DNA of 64,000 bases, taken from Nocardia vulneris. Its GTDB lineage: Bacteria; Actinomycetota; Actinomycetes; Mycobacteriales; Mycobacteriaceae. Positions within the stretch are counted from its first letter, which is position 1. The number at the start of each line of letters is the position of its first letter. The stretch lies in NCBI RefSeq assembly GCF_001613425.1, contig NZ_BDCI01000004.1:186001-250000 (forward strand), in the 5' to 3' direction. Below, in pieces: positions 1 through 8,920 of this stretch. The notes under the pieces are model-generated. The model saw only the letters and a list, made by a program, of their open reading frames with translations, was not told the DNA's origin and made no database searches. A program made the translations under genes and the position numbers.

Positions 1-1
1 G

Positions 2-136
2 ACCCTGGACCAGCTCACCTCCAATCTCACCGCCGCCGAACTCCACCTCGCACCCGCCGACCTGAGCGAGTTGGCCGTCCTGGTCGAATCCCCCGAGACT
101 TTCTGGCGCACCCGCGCCGAACTACCCTGGGCCTGA
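2..136 (+). CDS. C-terminal end of an aldo/keto reductase (partial)
   Basis: Only the last 44 codons lie in the window, read in frame 2 to the TGA at 134-136. The tail begins TLDQLTSNLTAAELHL and ends with ELPWA. This resembles the C-terminus of NADP-dependent aldo/keto reductases, where a 'QL..NL.A....L...EL..L' helix closes the barrel. The catalytic part is upstream of the window, so substrate and cofactor residues cannot be checked. An unrelated protein with a similar helix is possible. Confidence 0.55.
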   Translation, partial: TLDQLTSNLTAAELHLAPADLSELAVLVESPETFWRTRAELPWA

Positions 137-234
137 ACGCGCGGCGCCGGCCATTGCCGACCACCGCGACAGCCGAGTGCACTATGCTTCCCGACCACAT
201 GAACTAGAACAGGTTCCAGGGGGAGGGCTTCGCG

Positions 235-1449
235 GTGCGGGGATCAAGATTGCCGGCTGCCGCCATCGTCGCGGCTTACGTCGCAGTAGCGAGCGCCGGC
301 GCGGCGACGGCAGTGCCACTGCCGGAACAAGATTCGTTCTACACGGTGCCGCCGAATATCGCGGACCTGCCCAACGGCACCGTGCTCGCATCGCGGCCGA
401 TCGACGCACAGTCCTACTTCCAGCCGCTGGCCGCAGACGCATGGCAGGTGCAATACAAGACGATCGACAATCGCAACGAGCCCAGCGCATACATCGCCAC
501 GATCCTTGTGCCACAGCAGGAATGGCGCGGCATCGGCCCGCGGCCACTGCTGTCGTACCAGGTCGCCGAAGACGGCGTCGGCACGAAATGCGCACCCTCC
601 TATGCGTTGCGCGGTGGGCTCGGCGGCGGCCCGAGTAACTCGTTCAGCGAGACCGGGATGATAGGCATTGCGCTCCAACAAGGTTGGGCCGTCGTCGTGC
701 CGGACTATCAAGGCCCGAACTCCGACTTATCCGGCGCGGACGGCTACGCGCACGGCGTCCTGGACGGCATTCGCGCCGCCAAGACGTTCCCGCCCGCCGG
801 TGTCGACTCCGCCGCCCCGATCGGCCTGTGGCGCTACTCCGGCGGCGCGCAGGCCACGGCGGTCGCAGCCCAGGCGCACAGCACCTACGCCCCGGAGTTG
901 GCGCTGTCCGGTGCCGCGCTGGGCGGCGTGGTCGCCGATCTGGCCGCCACCCTGGCGGGTTTCAGCGGCGGACCGATGGGCGGCGCGCTCGTCATCGGCT
1001 TGGCCGGCTTGGACCGCTCGTATCCGTACGCCGACGTGTTGCGCTACGTCAACGAATCCGGCCGCCGGATGATCGCCGCGGGCCGGTCGGACTGCCTGCT
1101 CGACGCCGCGCTCGCGCACCCCTTTCTCAGGGTGGCCGAGCTGGAGGCCTGGCCCGGTTCGCTCACCGACAATGCGGAGCTGAGCCGGGTCATCCGGTTG
1201 ACCAGCCCGCTGTTCCGGGCCGGCGCGCCCACCGCGCCGGTGCTGATCTATCACGCGATCAACGACGAGTTCGCGCCGATCGATTCCGCCCGGGGGCTGG
1301 CCGAAAACTACTGCGCTGCAGGCACTCCGGTGCAGCGAGTGGAGAATCCGATCGGCGAGCACGGCACCGAAGCGGCAGCCGGGCTGCCCGCCGCCCTGAC
1401 CTACCTGTCCGACCGCTTCTCCGGCAGGCCCGCACCCAGCACCTGCTGA
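235..1449 (+). CDS. Secreted lipase, LIP (secretory lipase) family
   Basis: This 404-residue protein is probably an exported triacylglycerol or ester hydrolase. Residues 1-26 form a signal peptide ending near AATA/VPLP. The nucleophile elbow is RYSGGA with Ser202, followed by Asp344 in NDEFAP and His376 in GEHGTE, the usual Ser-Asp-His order of the LIP family. The first Gly of the GxSxG elbow is Arg here. The GTG start at 235 is chosen because a strong GGGGGAGG ribosome site lies just upstream and the signal peptide starts there. It is followed 107 bases later by another hydrolase on the same strand, though co-transcription is not shown. Confidence 0.85.
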   Translation: MRGSRLPAAAIVAAYVAVASAGAATAVPLPEQDSFYTVPPNIADLPNGTVLASRPIDAQSYFQPLAADAWQVQYKTIDNRNEPSAYIATILVPQQEWRGIGPRPLLSYQVAEDGVGTKCAPSYALRGGLGGGPSNSFSETGMIGIALQQGWAVVVPDYQGPNSDLSGADGYAHGVLDGIRAAKTFPPAGVDSAAPIGLWRYSGGAQATAVAAQAHSTYAPELALSGAALGGVVADLAATLAGFSGGPMGGALVIGLAGLDRSYPYADVLRYVNESGRRMIAAGRSDCLLDAALAHPFLRVAELEAWPGSLTDNAELSRVIRLTSPLFRAGAPTAPVLIYHAINDEFAPIDSARGLAENYCAAGTPVQRVENPIGEHGTEAAAGLPAALTYLSDRFSGRPAPSTC

Positions 1450-1556
1450 CCACACCTTTCCCGCGAAGACGAAACGCCGGACGACGCGGTGCCGATGATG
1501 TGATAAGAGCATCACCGCAGGCCGGACGGCCCGCGACGGAACACCTCGGGGGCGAG

Positions 1557-3155
1557 ATGACCACCGCACAAGTGCACCATCGACGGTTGATCGTCTATGT
1601 CCCCGGCCTGACCGAGCGGCCGGGGGCGATCGACGGCCTGTTCGCGCGGTTGCAACGGGAACCCGGCTACGGGACCGACGAAACGATCTACTGGCAGTTT
1701 CCGGACGGGATTCGCCGTTTCAGCCGCGGCACGCTGGCGAACCGGTGCCGGGATCTGGCGGACCGGATCGACGCGTACTGGACGGGGCCGCGCAAGACGC
1801 CGGAGATCGTGCTCATCGGGCACAGCATCGGCGGGATCATGCACCGGTACGCCTACTTGCAGGCTTTGCGCGGAATCGACGGGCATCGGCTGCCGTGGGC
1901 GGACGCGGTGACCAGGATCGTGCTGCTGGCCGCGCCGAATCGCGGGGTCGATCCCGATCGGCTGCCGTGGTGGCAGCGCTATCCGACGAAGCTGCTGGCG
2001 CCGCTGCTGCGCCGGTTCACGGCGGTCGAATTGATCTGCGGCGCACCGTTCATCACCAATCTGCGGATCCTGTGGCTGCGCGAGATCGCCCAGCTGGGCA
2101 ACCAGGCGCCGATCGTGGTGCAGGTCAGCGGGAAGAAGGACCGGGCCGTCGTGAAGGAGGACAGCCGCGATCTGGAAACGTTGCCGACAGGTGTGCAGAA
2201 GGTGGTGCCCGGTGCCACACACGCGGACATCATCAGCATCGAAGCGGGCCTGTCCGAGGACTATGCCGGTCAGCGGTACGAGATCCTGCGCGCGGCGATC
2301 ACCGAGCCACTGCCGCCCAGCAATCCGGAGCCGCTGCCCGACGCCGAGGCCGCGAAAACCTCGGTGGTGTTCGCCCTGCACGGCATTCGCTCGGGTAACG
2401 GCGAATGGCCGAGCGAGCTGGAAGCGGCACTCTTGGCAGCCGACAAGAATGTGCTCGTGGTGACGCCCTCCTACGGCCGGCTGTCGGCCTACGATTTCGC
2501 GCTTCCGTTCACGCGCCGGCGCAACCTGCGCTGGTTCGCCGACATGTACAGCTACCACCTCGCGCGCCACCCGGGCATTCCGTTCCACTTCGTCGGGCAC
2601 AGCAACGGCACCTATTTGTTCGGTCAGTCGCTGAAACAGATTCCGGCCCTGGAGTTTCAGCATGTGTTCCTGGCGGGCAGCGTGCTGCCGCGCGAGTTCG
2701 ACTGGGTCCGGTGCGCCGACGCGGGCCAGATCGGCTCGCTGGTCAACATCTGCGCCAATCAGGACAAGCCGGTCGGCTGGCTGTGCAGCGGGCTGCGCGC
2801 GTTCCGGATGCGCGACGTCGGGGTCGGCGGATTCACGGGCTTCGATTCGGTGCCGCCGGGCACCCGGCAGATCCGCCACATCGAGGGCGGACACGGCGCG
2901 GCCCTGGTGACCGACCGTCTTTCGGCCGTCGTCGACTACGTGCGTACCGGCGCGGCAGGCGGCGAAGCGCACGTGGTCAAGCCCGGCCGCGGCTTCGAAC
3001 TGATGTCGCGGGTGGCGCCCAGGCTGGCCTGGGCGACGGTCGCCGCCGTGGCCGGGCTGAGCTGGCTGGCCCTGTCCACGATGGGCATTCTGCTGGGCAC
3101 GGCGATCGTCGCCGGGCTGCTCGCGCTCACCTACACCACTTTGAAAGTCGCTTGA
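1557..3155 (+). CDS. Tandem double alpha/beta-hydrolase with C-terminal membrane segment
   Basis: The 532-residue product carries two hydrolase-like halves. The first (about 8-250) has GHSIGG with Ser90 and a later GATHAD with His222. The second (about 268-460) starts with VVFALHGI and has GHSNGT with Ser349 and GGHGAA with His446. A Pro-rich linker (about 250-266) separates them, and residues 490-527 are hydrophobic enough for one or two membrane helices. The reading frame is open upstream to 684, but that stretch overlaps the lipase; the ATG at 1557 follows a GGGGGCGAG sequence and begins the first hydrolase strand. Substrate unknown; lipase or esterase activity on the membrane face is inferred. 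Two catalytic centres in one chain are unusual. Confidence 0.8.
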   Translation: MTTAQVHHRRLIVYVPGLTERPGAIDGLFARLQREPGYGTDETIYWQFPDGIRRFSRGTLANRCRDLADRIDAYWTGPRKTPEIVLIGHSIGGIMHRYAYLQALRGIDGHRLPWADAVTRIVLLAAPNRGVDPDRLPWWQRYPTKLLAPLLRRFTAVELICGAPFITNLRILWLREIAQLGNQAPIVVQVSGKKDRAVVKEDSRDLETLPTGVQKVVPGATHADIISIEAGLSEDYAGQRYEILRAAITEPLPPSNPEPLPDAEAAKTSVVFALHGIRSGNGEWPSELEAALLAADKNVLVVTPSYGRLSAYDFALPFTRRRNLRWFADMYSYHLARHPGIPFHFVGHSNGTYLFGQSLKQIPALEFQHVFLAGSVLPREFDWVRCADAGQIGSLVNICANQDKPVGWLCSGLRAFRMRDVGVGGFTGFDSVPPGTRQIRHIEGGHGAALVTDRLSAVVDYVRTGAAGGEAHVVKPGRGFELMSRVAPRLAWATVAAVAGLSWLALSTMGILLGTAIVAGLLALTYTTLKVA

Positions 3156-3187
3156 GCCCAACCGCTCCCCTGGCCGGGCACCTTCCG

Positions 3188-3204
3188 GCACAGTGGCACT
3201 GTGC
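3188..3204. promoter_or_regulatory. 17-bp palindrome upstream of the small ORF and SARP gene
   Basis: GCACAGTG, one base, then CACTGTGC form a perfect 8-1-8 inverted repeat. It lies 89 bases before the small ORF at 3293 and about 260 bases before the SARP gene. It could be an operator for either. The protein that binds is unknown. Confidence 0.4.
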
Positions 3205-3292
3205 AGCAGGACTTGCCGTTCACCAGGCGCGTTCATTCACCGTTCAGCGCGAGACAGCGTCCGTTGATCCGCTGTCCCTACGGTCCGAAAAC

Positions 3293-3424
3293 ATGACGAA
3301 TCGGACTCCCCCGCCACTGGCCGCGCTGCACGAGCCCTGGGGTTGGGTGAAGCGGCTGCTGGTCCTCGTGGTCGTGGCGGTGGGGTGTGTAGTGCTCGAG
3401 GTCAAGGACCGCCTCTTCGGCTGA
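3293..3424 (+). CDS. Small single-pass membrane protein candidate
   Basis: This is a 43-codon frame with a short polar N-terminus, a Trp-Gly-Trp, a hydrophobic run (LLVLVVVAVGCVVLEV) and a charged tail KDRLFG. This pattern fits a small membrane peptide. It lies 42 bases before the SARP regulator, so it might share its transcript. No good ribosome site is visible in front of the ATG, which lowers confidence. No family is recognised. Confidence 0.4.
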   Translation: MTNRTPPPLAALHEPWGWVKRLLVLVVVAVGCVVLEVKDRLFG

Positions 3425-3466
3425 TGGCGGACAGCGGGACGCCGACCCTTAAGATCGGGTGATCCC

Positions 3467-6406
3467 ATGTTCCGCCGAGAGAAGCCGATGGACGCTGCCG
3501 ACCTGAGTTTTACGGTGCTGGGCCGCGTCACGGTGCGGCGCGGTGCGCTGACGCTGGCATCGGAACGCCTGCGGACCCAGGCCGTGCTCGCCGCATTGCT
3601 GTTCGCGCAAGGGCGGCCGTTGACCGCGGCACAGTTGGTGGACGCGGTGTGGGGTGAGGAGTTGCCCGGCGACCCGATCGCCTCGCTGCGCTCACACGTG
3701 CTGCTGTTGCGCAAACTCGTCGAACCCGATCGCGTGCGCCGCGGCGCGGCCACGGTGCTCGTTTCGGTCGGCGACGGATACGAATTGCGCGTCCCCCGGG
3801 AATCGGTGGACGCCTTCCAGGCCCAGTCGCTGGCCGCGGCCGCCGACAAGGCCAGGGCCGCAGGCGATTTCGAGCAGTCGCGAGCACACCTCGACCAAGC
3901 GCTGGCACTGTGGGGTGGTGAAGTGCTGACGGGCGTACCGGGACCGCTGGCAGCGGACCGGCGGCGGCACTTCACCGAGCTGCGCACGACCCTGCTGGAG
4001 GCCGGTTTCGAGGTCGATCTCCAGCTCGGGCGGCACGAGCAGGTGATCGGCGAATTGGCCACGGCCAGTGACGAATTCCCGCTGCGCGAGCGACTGCGCG
4101 GACTGCGGATGACCGCGCTGTATCGCTGCGGCCGGCGCAGCGAGGCCCTGTCGGTGTACACCGACACCCGGCGGCTGCTCATCGACCAGCTCGGCATCGA
4201 ACCCGGCCCCGAACTGGCCGAACTGCACCAGCGCATCCTGGACGACGATCTGGCCGCGCCCTCGATGCACGCAGCTCGACCCGAGTCGCGCGAGAACGTC
4301 CGGCCGGCCCAGATACCCCGGGGCATAGCAGATTTCACCGGACGCGCAGCACTGGTCGACGAGCTTTGCGCGACGTTGATCCCCGCGGGAGACACCCCGC
4401 CCATCGTGGTGCTCACCGGGATGGGCGGGGTCGGCAAAACGACCCTGGCGACGCACGTCGCACGCGAGATCAGCGCACATTTCCCGGACGGACAGCTCTA
4501 CGCGGACCTGCACAGCATGGACGATCGTCCCGCCGAACCGGTCGGCGTACTCGGCGCCTTCCTGCGCGCACTGGCGGTGCCGGACAGCGATATTCCACCC
4601 ACCGAGTCCGAACGAGCGGCACTGCTGCGCAGCATGCTCACCGACCGCCGCATGCTGCTGGTGCTCGACAACGCCGGCACCCTGGATCAGGTGCGCCCGT
4701 TGCTGCCCAGCGGGTCCGGCTGCGCGGTCCTGGTCACCAGCCGCGCGGTGCTGCCGCTGCCGGACGCGACGTACCGGCCGCTCGGCGTCCTGTCCGCGGC
4801 CGAGGCGCGAAACTTGTTGGCACGCATCGTGGGAACGGCTCGGATCGCGGCGGACCCCGCGGCCGCCGAGGCGGTCGTCGCGGCCTGCGGTCGATTGCCG
4901 TTGGCGATCAGGATCATCGGTGCCCGCCTGGTGGCGCGACCGCATTGGAGTATGGCGGCAGTGGCACAGCGGCTGGCCGACGAACGGCATCGCCTCCCGG
5001 AATTGCGCTGCGGCGACCTGACCGTGGATGCCTGCTTCGCGTTCGGCTACCGGCAACTGCCCGCCGCCACCGCGCGGACGTTCGTGGCGCTGGCCGTGCC
5101 CGCGGTGCCCGATCTCTCGGCCGCCGCGGCCGCATCGATCCTGGGTCTCGATACCGCTGCGGCGGCACAGGTCTGCGAGTCACTCGTCGATCTCGGGCTG
5201 TTGCAGTCCGTCGGCGACGATCGGTACAGCTACCACGATCTGCTGCGGCTGTTCGCCCACACCGTCGACACCGAGATCGACCGGGCAGCGGTCCTGTCGC
5301 GCCTGCTGGACTACTACCTCGCGACCGCGAAAAACATCGTCCGCCATCGTTATCCCGGCCATCGGCTCGACTATGTCCCGCCCACTGCGCAACCCGGCAC
5401 CGCGATCGGCACCGAGGCCGCCGCACACGCCTGGCTGGATACCGAGCGTACGGCGTTGATCGCCCTGCATCGCCAGATCGCCGCGGATCACCCCGCACTC
5501 GTGCCCGCGAGTGTGGACGTCGCGATGTTGATCAGCGAGAGCGTCGACCCGTCGGCAGAGTCCGGGCAGCTGGCCGACGCGCTGCGCGGGCTGCTCGCTG
5601 TCGCAGCGGGATTCGATGACCGGAACACCGAACTCCGCGCCCGCGTGGCGCTCGGCTTGATCCTCGCTCTGGACCTGGGTCGCGGTGACGACGCCGTCGC
5701 CGTGCTCGAACCCGTGCGAAAGATACTGCGACCGAACGGGAGCAGTCTGCTGCTGGCCTTCGCCGAACACCTGCTGGGCGCCGCCGCGCTCAGCGTCGGG
5801 CGCGCCGCCGATGCGATCACCCACATGGCCGCCGCGGTCGAGATCTTCCACGACCTGGACGACCCGGCCTGGGAGGGATGGGCCTGCGCCACCCTCGCCG
5901 ACCGGTACGGCGATGCCGCGCAATGGGATCGAGCCGCCGATGCCGCTGAGCGCGCGCTGCGCCTGGCCGAGCGATTGGGTGGCGCGGCCTTCGAGTCGCT
6001 GGCCCGGAGCCAGCTGGGCCGGGTGGTCCTGATGCGCGACCATGATCCGGAGCCTGCCGTGACGATCTGCGCGGACGCGGTGCGCACGGCGCGCGGGCAC
6101 GGCCGCCGGTTGCTCCTGGGCTGGGCGCTGTACCGGCAGGCGGAGGTCGCCCTGTACGGGCGGTACTTCGATATCGCGGAAACCGCTGCGGCCGAAGCCA
6201 TTTCGGTACTCACAGAAGCCGCGGACCCGATCCGCCGCGGGCACGCGCTGGACTATCGGGCCCGGGCACTGGCGGCGCTGGGACGCGATATCGAAGCCCG
6301 GCAGGTGCGCGCGCAACTGGCCGAGCTGGCCACCCGGATCGGCCGTACACCACCGGCAGCGGCCGAGTTCGACGTCGCCGGCGCGGGGAGCACCGGCCGA
6401 CCCTGA
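3467..6406 (+). CDS. SARP-type transcriptional regulator with NB-ARC ATPase and TPR region
   Basis: This 979-residue protein has the AfsR-like layout: an OmpR-type winged helix (about 12-95), a bacterial transcriptional activator domain (about 100-255), an NB-ARC ATPase (about 280-520) and an alpha-helical TPR-like C-terminal half. Walker A GMGGVGKTTL lies near residues 316-326 and Walker B MLLVLDNAG near 400. Such proteins activate pathway genes by binding direct repeats near -35. The ATG at 3467 follows GGGTGA at good spacing; a second ATG at 3488 is possible. The lipid kinase and acyltransferase genes start 132 bases downstream on the same strand and are the likely targets, which is inference. 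Confidence 0.9.
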   Translation: MFRREKPMDAADLSFTVLGRVTVRRGALTLASERLRTQAVLAALLFAQGRPLTAAQLVDAVWGEELPGDPIASLRSHVLLLRKLVEPDRVRRGAATVLVSVGDGYELRVPRESVDAFQAQSLAAAADKARAAGDFEQSRAHLDQALALWGGEVLTGVPGPLAADRRRHFTELRTTLLEAGFEVDLQLGRHEQVIGELATASDEFPLRERLRGLRMTALYRCGRRSEALSVYTDTRRLLIDQLGIEPGPELAELHQRILDDDLAAPSMHAARPESRENVRPAQIPRGIADFTGRAALVDELCATLIPAGDTPPIVVLTGMGGVGKTTLATHVAREISAHFPDGQLYADLHSMDDRPAEPVGVLGAFLRALAVPDSDIPPTESERAALLRSMLTDRRMLLVLDNAGTLDQVRPLLPSGSGCAVLVTSRAVLPLPDATYRPLGVLSAAEARNLLARIVGTARIAADPAAAEAVVAACGRLPLAIRIIGARLVARPHWSMAAVAQRLADERHRLPELRCGDLTVDACFAFGYRQLPAATARTFVALAVPAVPDLSAAAAASILGLDTAAAAQVCESLVDLGLLQSVGDDRYSYHDLLRLFAHTVDTEIDRAAVLSRLLDYYLATAKNIVRHRYPGHRLDYVPPTAQPGTAIGTEAAAHAWLDTERTALIALHRQIAADHPALVPASVDVAMLISESVDPSAESGQLADALRGLLAVAAGFDDRNTELRARVALGLILALDLGRGDDAVAVLEPVRKILRPNGSSLLLAFAEHLLGAAALSVGRAADAITHMAAAVEIFHDLDDPAWEGWACATLADRYGDAAQWDRAADAAERALRLAERLGGAAFESLARSQLGRVVLMRDHDPEPAVTICADAVRTARGHGRRLLLGWALYRQAEVALYGRYFDIAETAAAEAISVLTEAADPIRRGHALDYRARALAALGRDIEARQVRAQLAELATRIGRTPPAAAEFDVAGAGSTGRP

Positions 6407-6445
6407 CCGTCGGCTTGGGCCGCTTTACTCATCGCACCAGGTCGG

Positions 6446-6475
6446 GCGGGCGTTCATTCGCGGCTCAACGCCCGC
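6446..6475. promoter_or_regulatory. Inverted repeat between the SARP gene and the lipid kinase
   Basis: GCGGGCGTT (6446-6454) and AACGCCCGC (6467-6475) are perfect 9-base arms around a 12-base spacer. It could be a weak terminator for the SARP gene or an operator of the following pair. No T-run follows, so an operator or leader hairpin is more likely. Confidence 0.4.
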
Positions 6476-6538
6476 TCGAGCACGCCACCCAAGATCGGAT
6501 CGACAGCACGTTCCCCGGTCCGATCGGAGCAGTTCACC

Positions 6539-7450
6539 ATGCCTTCCGCCGCCACTATCGGCAGCAAGACCATCGATGTGATCGGGTATCCGTGCAATGC
6601 GCGCGGACGAGGACTGCGTACGGCCGTCACGGCGGCGCACTACCTCGCCGCCCGCGGCGCCCGGGTCCGCCAACTGCGCGGCACCACTCCCGCGACGACG
6701 ATCGACCTGATCCGCGCGCGGCTCAGCCGGCCCGACCGTCCGGAGGTCATCGCCTGCGCTGGTGGCGACGACCTGATATCGCTTGTTCTGCAGGCCATCT
6801 CCGGAACCGGGGTCGCGCTCGGCGTGTTGCCGACCGGGCACCGGGACGATCTCGCCGCAGCACTCGGCATCCCGCTGAACGACCCGCGGTCGGCGGCCGA
6901 GGTCGTCCTGGCCGGGCAGCTCCGCGAGATCGACGTGGGAGTCGCCGGTACCGCACCCGCCGCACACACCATGTTCACGACCGCCGTGCACATCGGATCC
7001 GACACCCGGCTGCTCGAACGCCCGTACCGGCCGTGGTCCCCCGGTTTTCCTGCGGCGCTGCCGGCTCCCTCCGCACACCCGGTAAGGATCGAATTAACTT
7101 GTGGTACTGAGCTTTCCACGCCGACCGTGATCGATACCGAGGCGTTGTTCGTGACCGTGGGCAATATCGGCCGCATCGGCGGCAAGCCGATCTGCCCCGG
7201 CGCACGACTCGACGACGGCCTGCTCGACGTCACCGTGATCGGATCCGCACCGCGCGGACAGACGCTCCGCCTGCTCACCGCGTTGGCCGCCGGACGGGCG
7301 GTCACTCATCCCGCCGTCACCTACCACCAGGCCGCCGCGGTGTCCGTGTGGTGCCCGGCGGGCAGCGCGATCGTCGACGGCACATCACTGGACGCGCGGC
7401 CCTGTACCGCGCACGTTCTGCGCGGCGCGCAGGCCGTCCTGGTGCCGTGA
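6539..7450 (+). CDS. Diacylglycerol/sphingolipid-kinase-like protein with altered active site
   Basis: The 303-residue protein follows the DagK/LCB5 fold order: an N-terminal nucleotide domain with CAGGDD, then LGVLPTGHRDDLA, then a C-terminal beta domain with VGNIGRIGG, PGARLDDGLLDV and IVDGTSLD. In active lipid kinases the first motif is GGDGT, the second GTGND and the last DGE. Here they read GGDDL, GHRDD and DGT, so ATP use or catalysis may differ. It is followed 22 bases later by a PapA-like acyltransferase, which suggests an operon acting on a lipid. Family assignment is fairly safe; kinase activity is doubtful. Confidence 0.75.
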   Translation: MPSAATIGSKTIDVIGYPCNARGRGLRTAVTAAHYLAARGARVRQLRGTTPATTIDLIRARLSRPDRPEVIACAGGDDLISLVLQAISGTGVALGVLPTGHRDDLAAALGIPLNDPRSAAEVVLAGQLREIDVGVAGTAPAAHTMFTTAVHIGSDTRLLERPYRPWSPGFPAALPAPSAHPVRIELTCGTELSTPTVIDTEALFVTVGNIGRIGGKPICPGARLDDGLLDVTVIGSAPRGQTLRLLTALAAGRAVTHPAVTYHQAAAVSVWCPAGSAIVDGTSLDARPCTAHVLRGAQAVLVP

Positions 7451-7472
7451 ACCTACCCCTGAGGAGAATCTT

Positions 7473-8717
7473 GTGAAATACCGAATCGGCACCATCGACC
7501 AGAACTTCGCGCCGAACAGACTCACCGTCTCGTACGTGGCCATCTGTGCGGGCACGGTAGATGTCGACCTACTGCGGCGGGCCTTCGCGCACACGTGCCG
7601 TCGCTTTCCGATGCTGTGCGGGCGGCTCCGCTCGGACGACGGCGACTGCTACGTCCACATTCTCGACAGTGAGCGCGACGACGCCGTCTTCGAGACGGTG
7701 CACAGCAGCGTCTCGGAGTGGCTCGCGCGCGGCCTCGACCCAGTCGATCCGGCCGTTCGGCTGGCGACACTGGAGATCGTGCACGCCGGCGCGACCACCG
7801 CGGTCGCACTGCGCGTGTCCCACGCCATCGGCGACGCGCACCTGGGATTCGAACTCCTCACCGAACTCTGGCGGACGGCTACCGCACTCGCCGCCACTGG
7901 GGCACTCGCCGAGCCCACCCCGATCGTGCCCCGCAGGCTGGAGGAACTACTCCACGAGCGCGGGATTCCCGTCCCCGACGTGGCGCTGCCCGCACCCCAC
8001 GGCCTCTACCGCTGCACGCCGACGGAGATACTCGGCCGGCCGGGCCTGCGCCTCGCCACGGAGGAGCGGATCACGCTGTCGAACAGGGACACCGGCGCGC
8101 TGCTGCGCCTCGCACGAGCGCAGGGCACGACGGTGCACGCGCTGCTCAGCGCCGCGGTGATCCGGGCCGAGCGAGCGATGATCGCCGAAACTTCCGGCGC
8201 CGCACCCGAAGACGAGCTGCCGATGATCATCGGGCATGCCGTCGACCTGCGCCCGCATTTGACACCCCCGGCTCCGGTCACCGATACCAGCAACGGTCTC
8301 GGGTACGCGCCCACCGTAACCCTGTGCGGACCGGACGCCGACCTGCTCACCCTCGGCAAAGAGGTGAAGGCGCAGATCGTATTCGGCATCGAGAGCGGTA
8401 CCGCACTGGCCACCATGTTCGCCGCGGCCCGCAGCGGGGAGAGCACACCGGACACGGCCGTCAACATCCTCACCAACTGGGGTGTGGTGCCCGCGCTGGA
8501 GTGTCCGGACGGGATGGCGGTGGTCGACTTCCGTGGCTTCGTCACCGGTGATTCCGTCCCAGAGCTCAGCTATTTCGTCTACACCTTCCGAGGGCGCCTG
8601 AGCATCGAGTTCACCTACGCCGAAAACCACCATCACCGCACCCGGATCGCCGCACTGCGCCGCCTCGTCGCGGGGAACCTCGAGGAGTTGATCGGTGATC
8701 TGGCCCGCCAGAACTGA
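7473..8717 (+). CDS. PapA/condensation-domain-type acyltransferase
   Basis: This 414-residue protein resembles polyketide-associated (PapA5-like) acyltransferases that esterify acyl chains onto hydroxyls of complex lipids. The catalytic HxxxD is HAIGD (His117, Asp121), and a C-terminal VVDFRGF sits where the family has DFGWG. The GTG start follows GAGGAGA at 7461-7467. It lies 22 bases after the lipid-kinase-like gene, so the two probably form a unit downstream of the SARP regulator. The acyl donor and acceptor cannot be told from sequence. Confidence 0.8.
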   Translation: MKYRIGTIDQNFAPNRLTVSYVAICAGTVDVDLLRRAFAHTCRRFPMLCGRLRSDDGDCYVHILDSERDDAVFETVHSSVSEWLARGLDPVDPAVRLATLEIVHAGATTAVALRVSHAIGDAHLGFELLTELWRTATALAATGALAEPTPIVPRRLEELLHERGIPVPDVALPAPHGLYRCTPTEILGRPGLRLATEERITLSNRDTGALLRLARAQGTTVHALLSAAVIRAERAMIAETSGAAPEDELPMIIGHAVDLRPHLTPPAPVTDTSNGLGYAPTVTLCGPDADLLTLGKEVKAQIVFGIESGTALATMFAAARSGESTPDTAVNILTNWGVVPALECPDGMAVVDFRGFVTGDSVPELSYFVYTFRGRLSIEFTYAENHHHRTRIAALRRLVAGNLEELIGDLARQN

Positions 8718-8770
8718 CCGGCCCGGCGCTGCGACGATATCCGGGCTGCTGCCGCCGAATCCTTTTGCCG

Positions 8771-8802
8771 TTTCGGTCGCTCTTATGTAGGAGCGGCCGA
8801 AA
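8771..8802. promoter_or_regulatory. Hairpin upstream of the ECF sigma operon
   Basis: TTTCGGTCGCTC and GAGCGGCCGAAA pair over 12 bases (one G-T wobble) with an 8-base loop. It sits 54 bases after the acyltransferase stop and 22 bases before the tiny ORF at 8825. It may end the upstream transcript or act as an operator or leader. No T-run follows. Confidence 0.4.
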
Positions 8803-8824
8803 GGGCCGGTGTCGAGGAGGATCG

Positions 8825-8920
8825 ATGACAGTGATCGTGGTCGCCGTGGTGGCGGCGGTGTCGGTGTGCAGCTGTGTGGCGGTGCTGCGGTGGCGTGGAA
8901 GGACGAACAGGCATGAGTGA
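8825..8920 (+). CDS. 31-residue membrane peptide overlapping the sigma factor start
   Basis: A strong GAGGAGG ribosome site (8814-8820) precedes an ATG that opens a 31-codon frame. It starts with MTVIVVAVVAAVSV, continues hydrophobic to about residue 21, and ends in a basic tail (RWRGRTNRHE). It overlaps the sigma factor start at 8913 by 8 bases. The sigma factor itself has no equally good ribosome site, so translation is probably coupled. The peptide could be a membrane partner or only a coupling leader. Coding is supported by the ribosome site and the hydrophobic pattern. Confidence 0.55.
   Translation: MTVIVVAVVAAVSVCSCVAVLRWRGRTNRHE

Noticed and set aside
684..1556. In-frame N-terminal extension of the double hydrolase
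   Set aside because: It overlaps the secreted lipase in another frame, is Arg-rich low complexity, and a good start lies at 1557.
1512..3236. A 574-codon minus-strand frame opposite the double hydrolase
   Set aside because: Shadow frame with Gln/Arg-rich sequence and no domain; the plus strand encodes two hydrolase folds.
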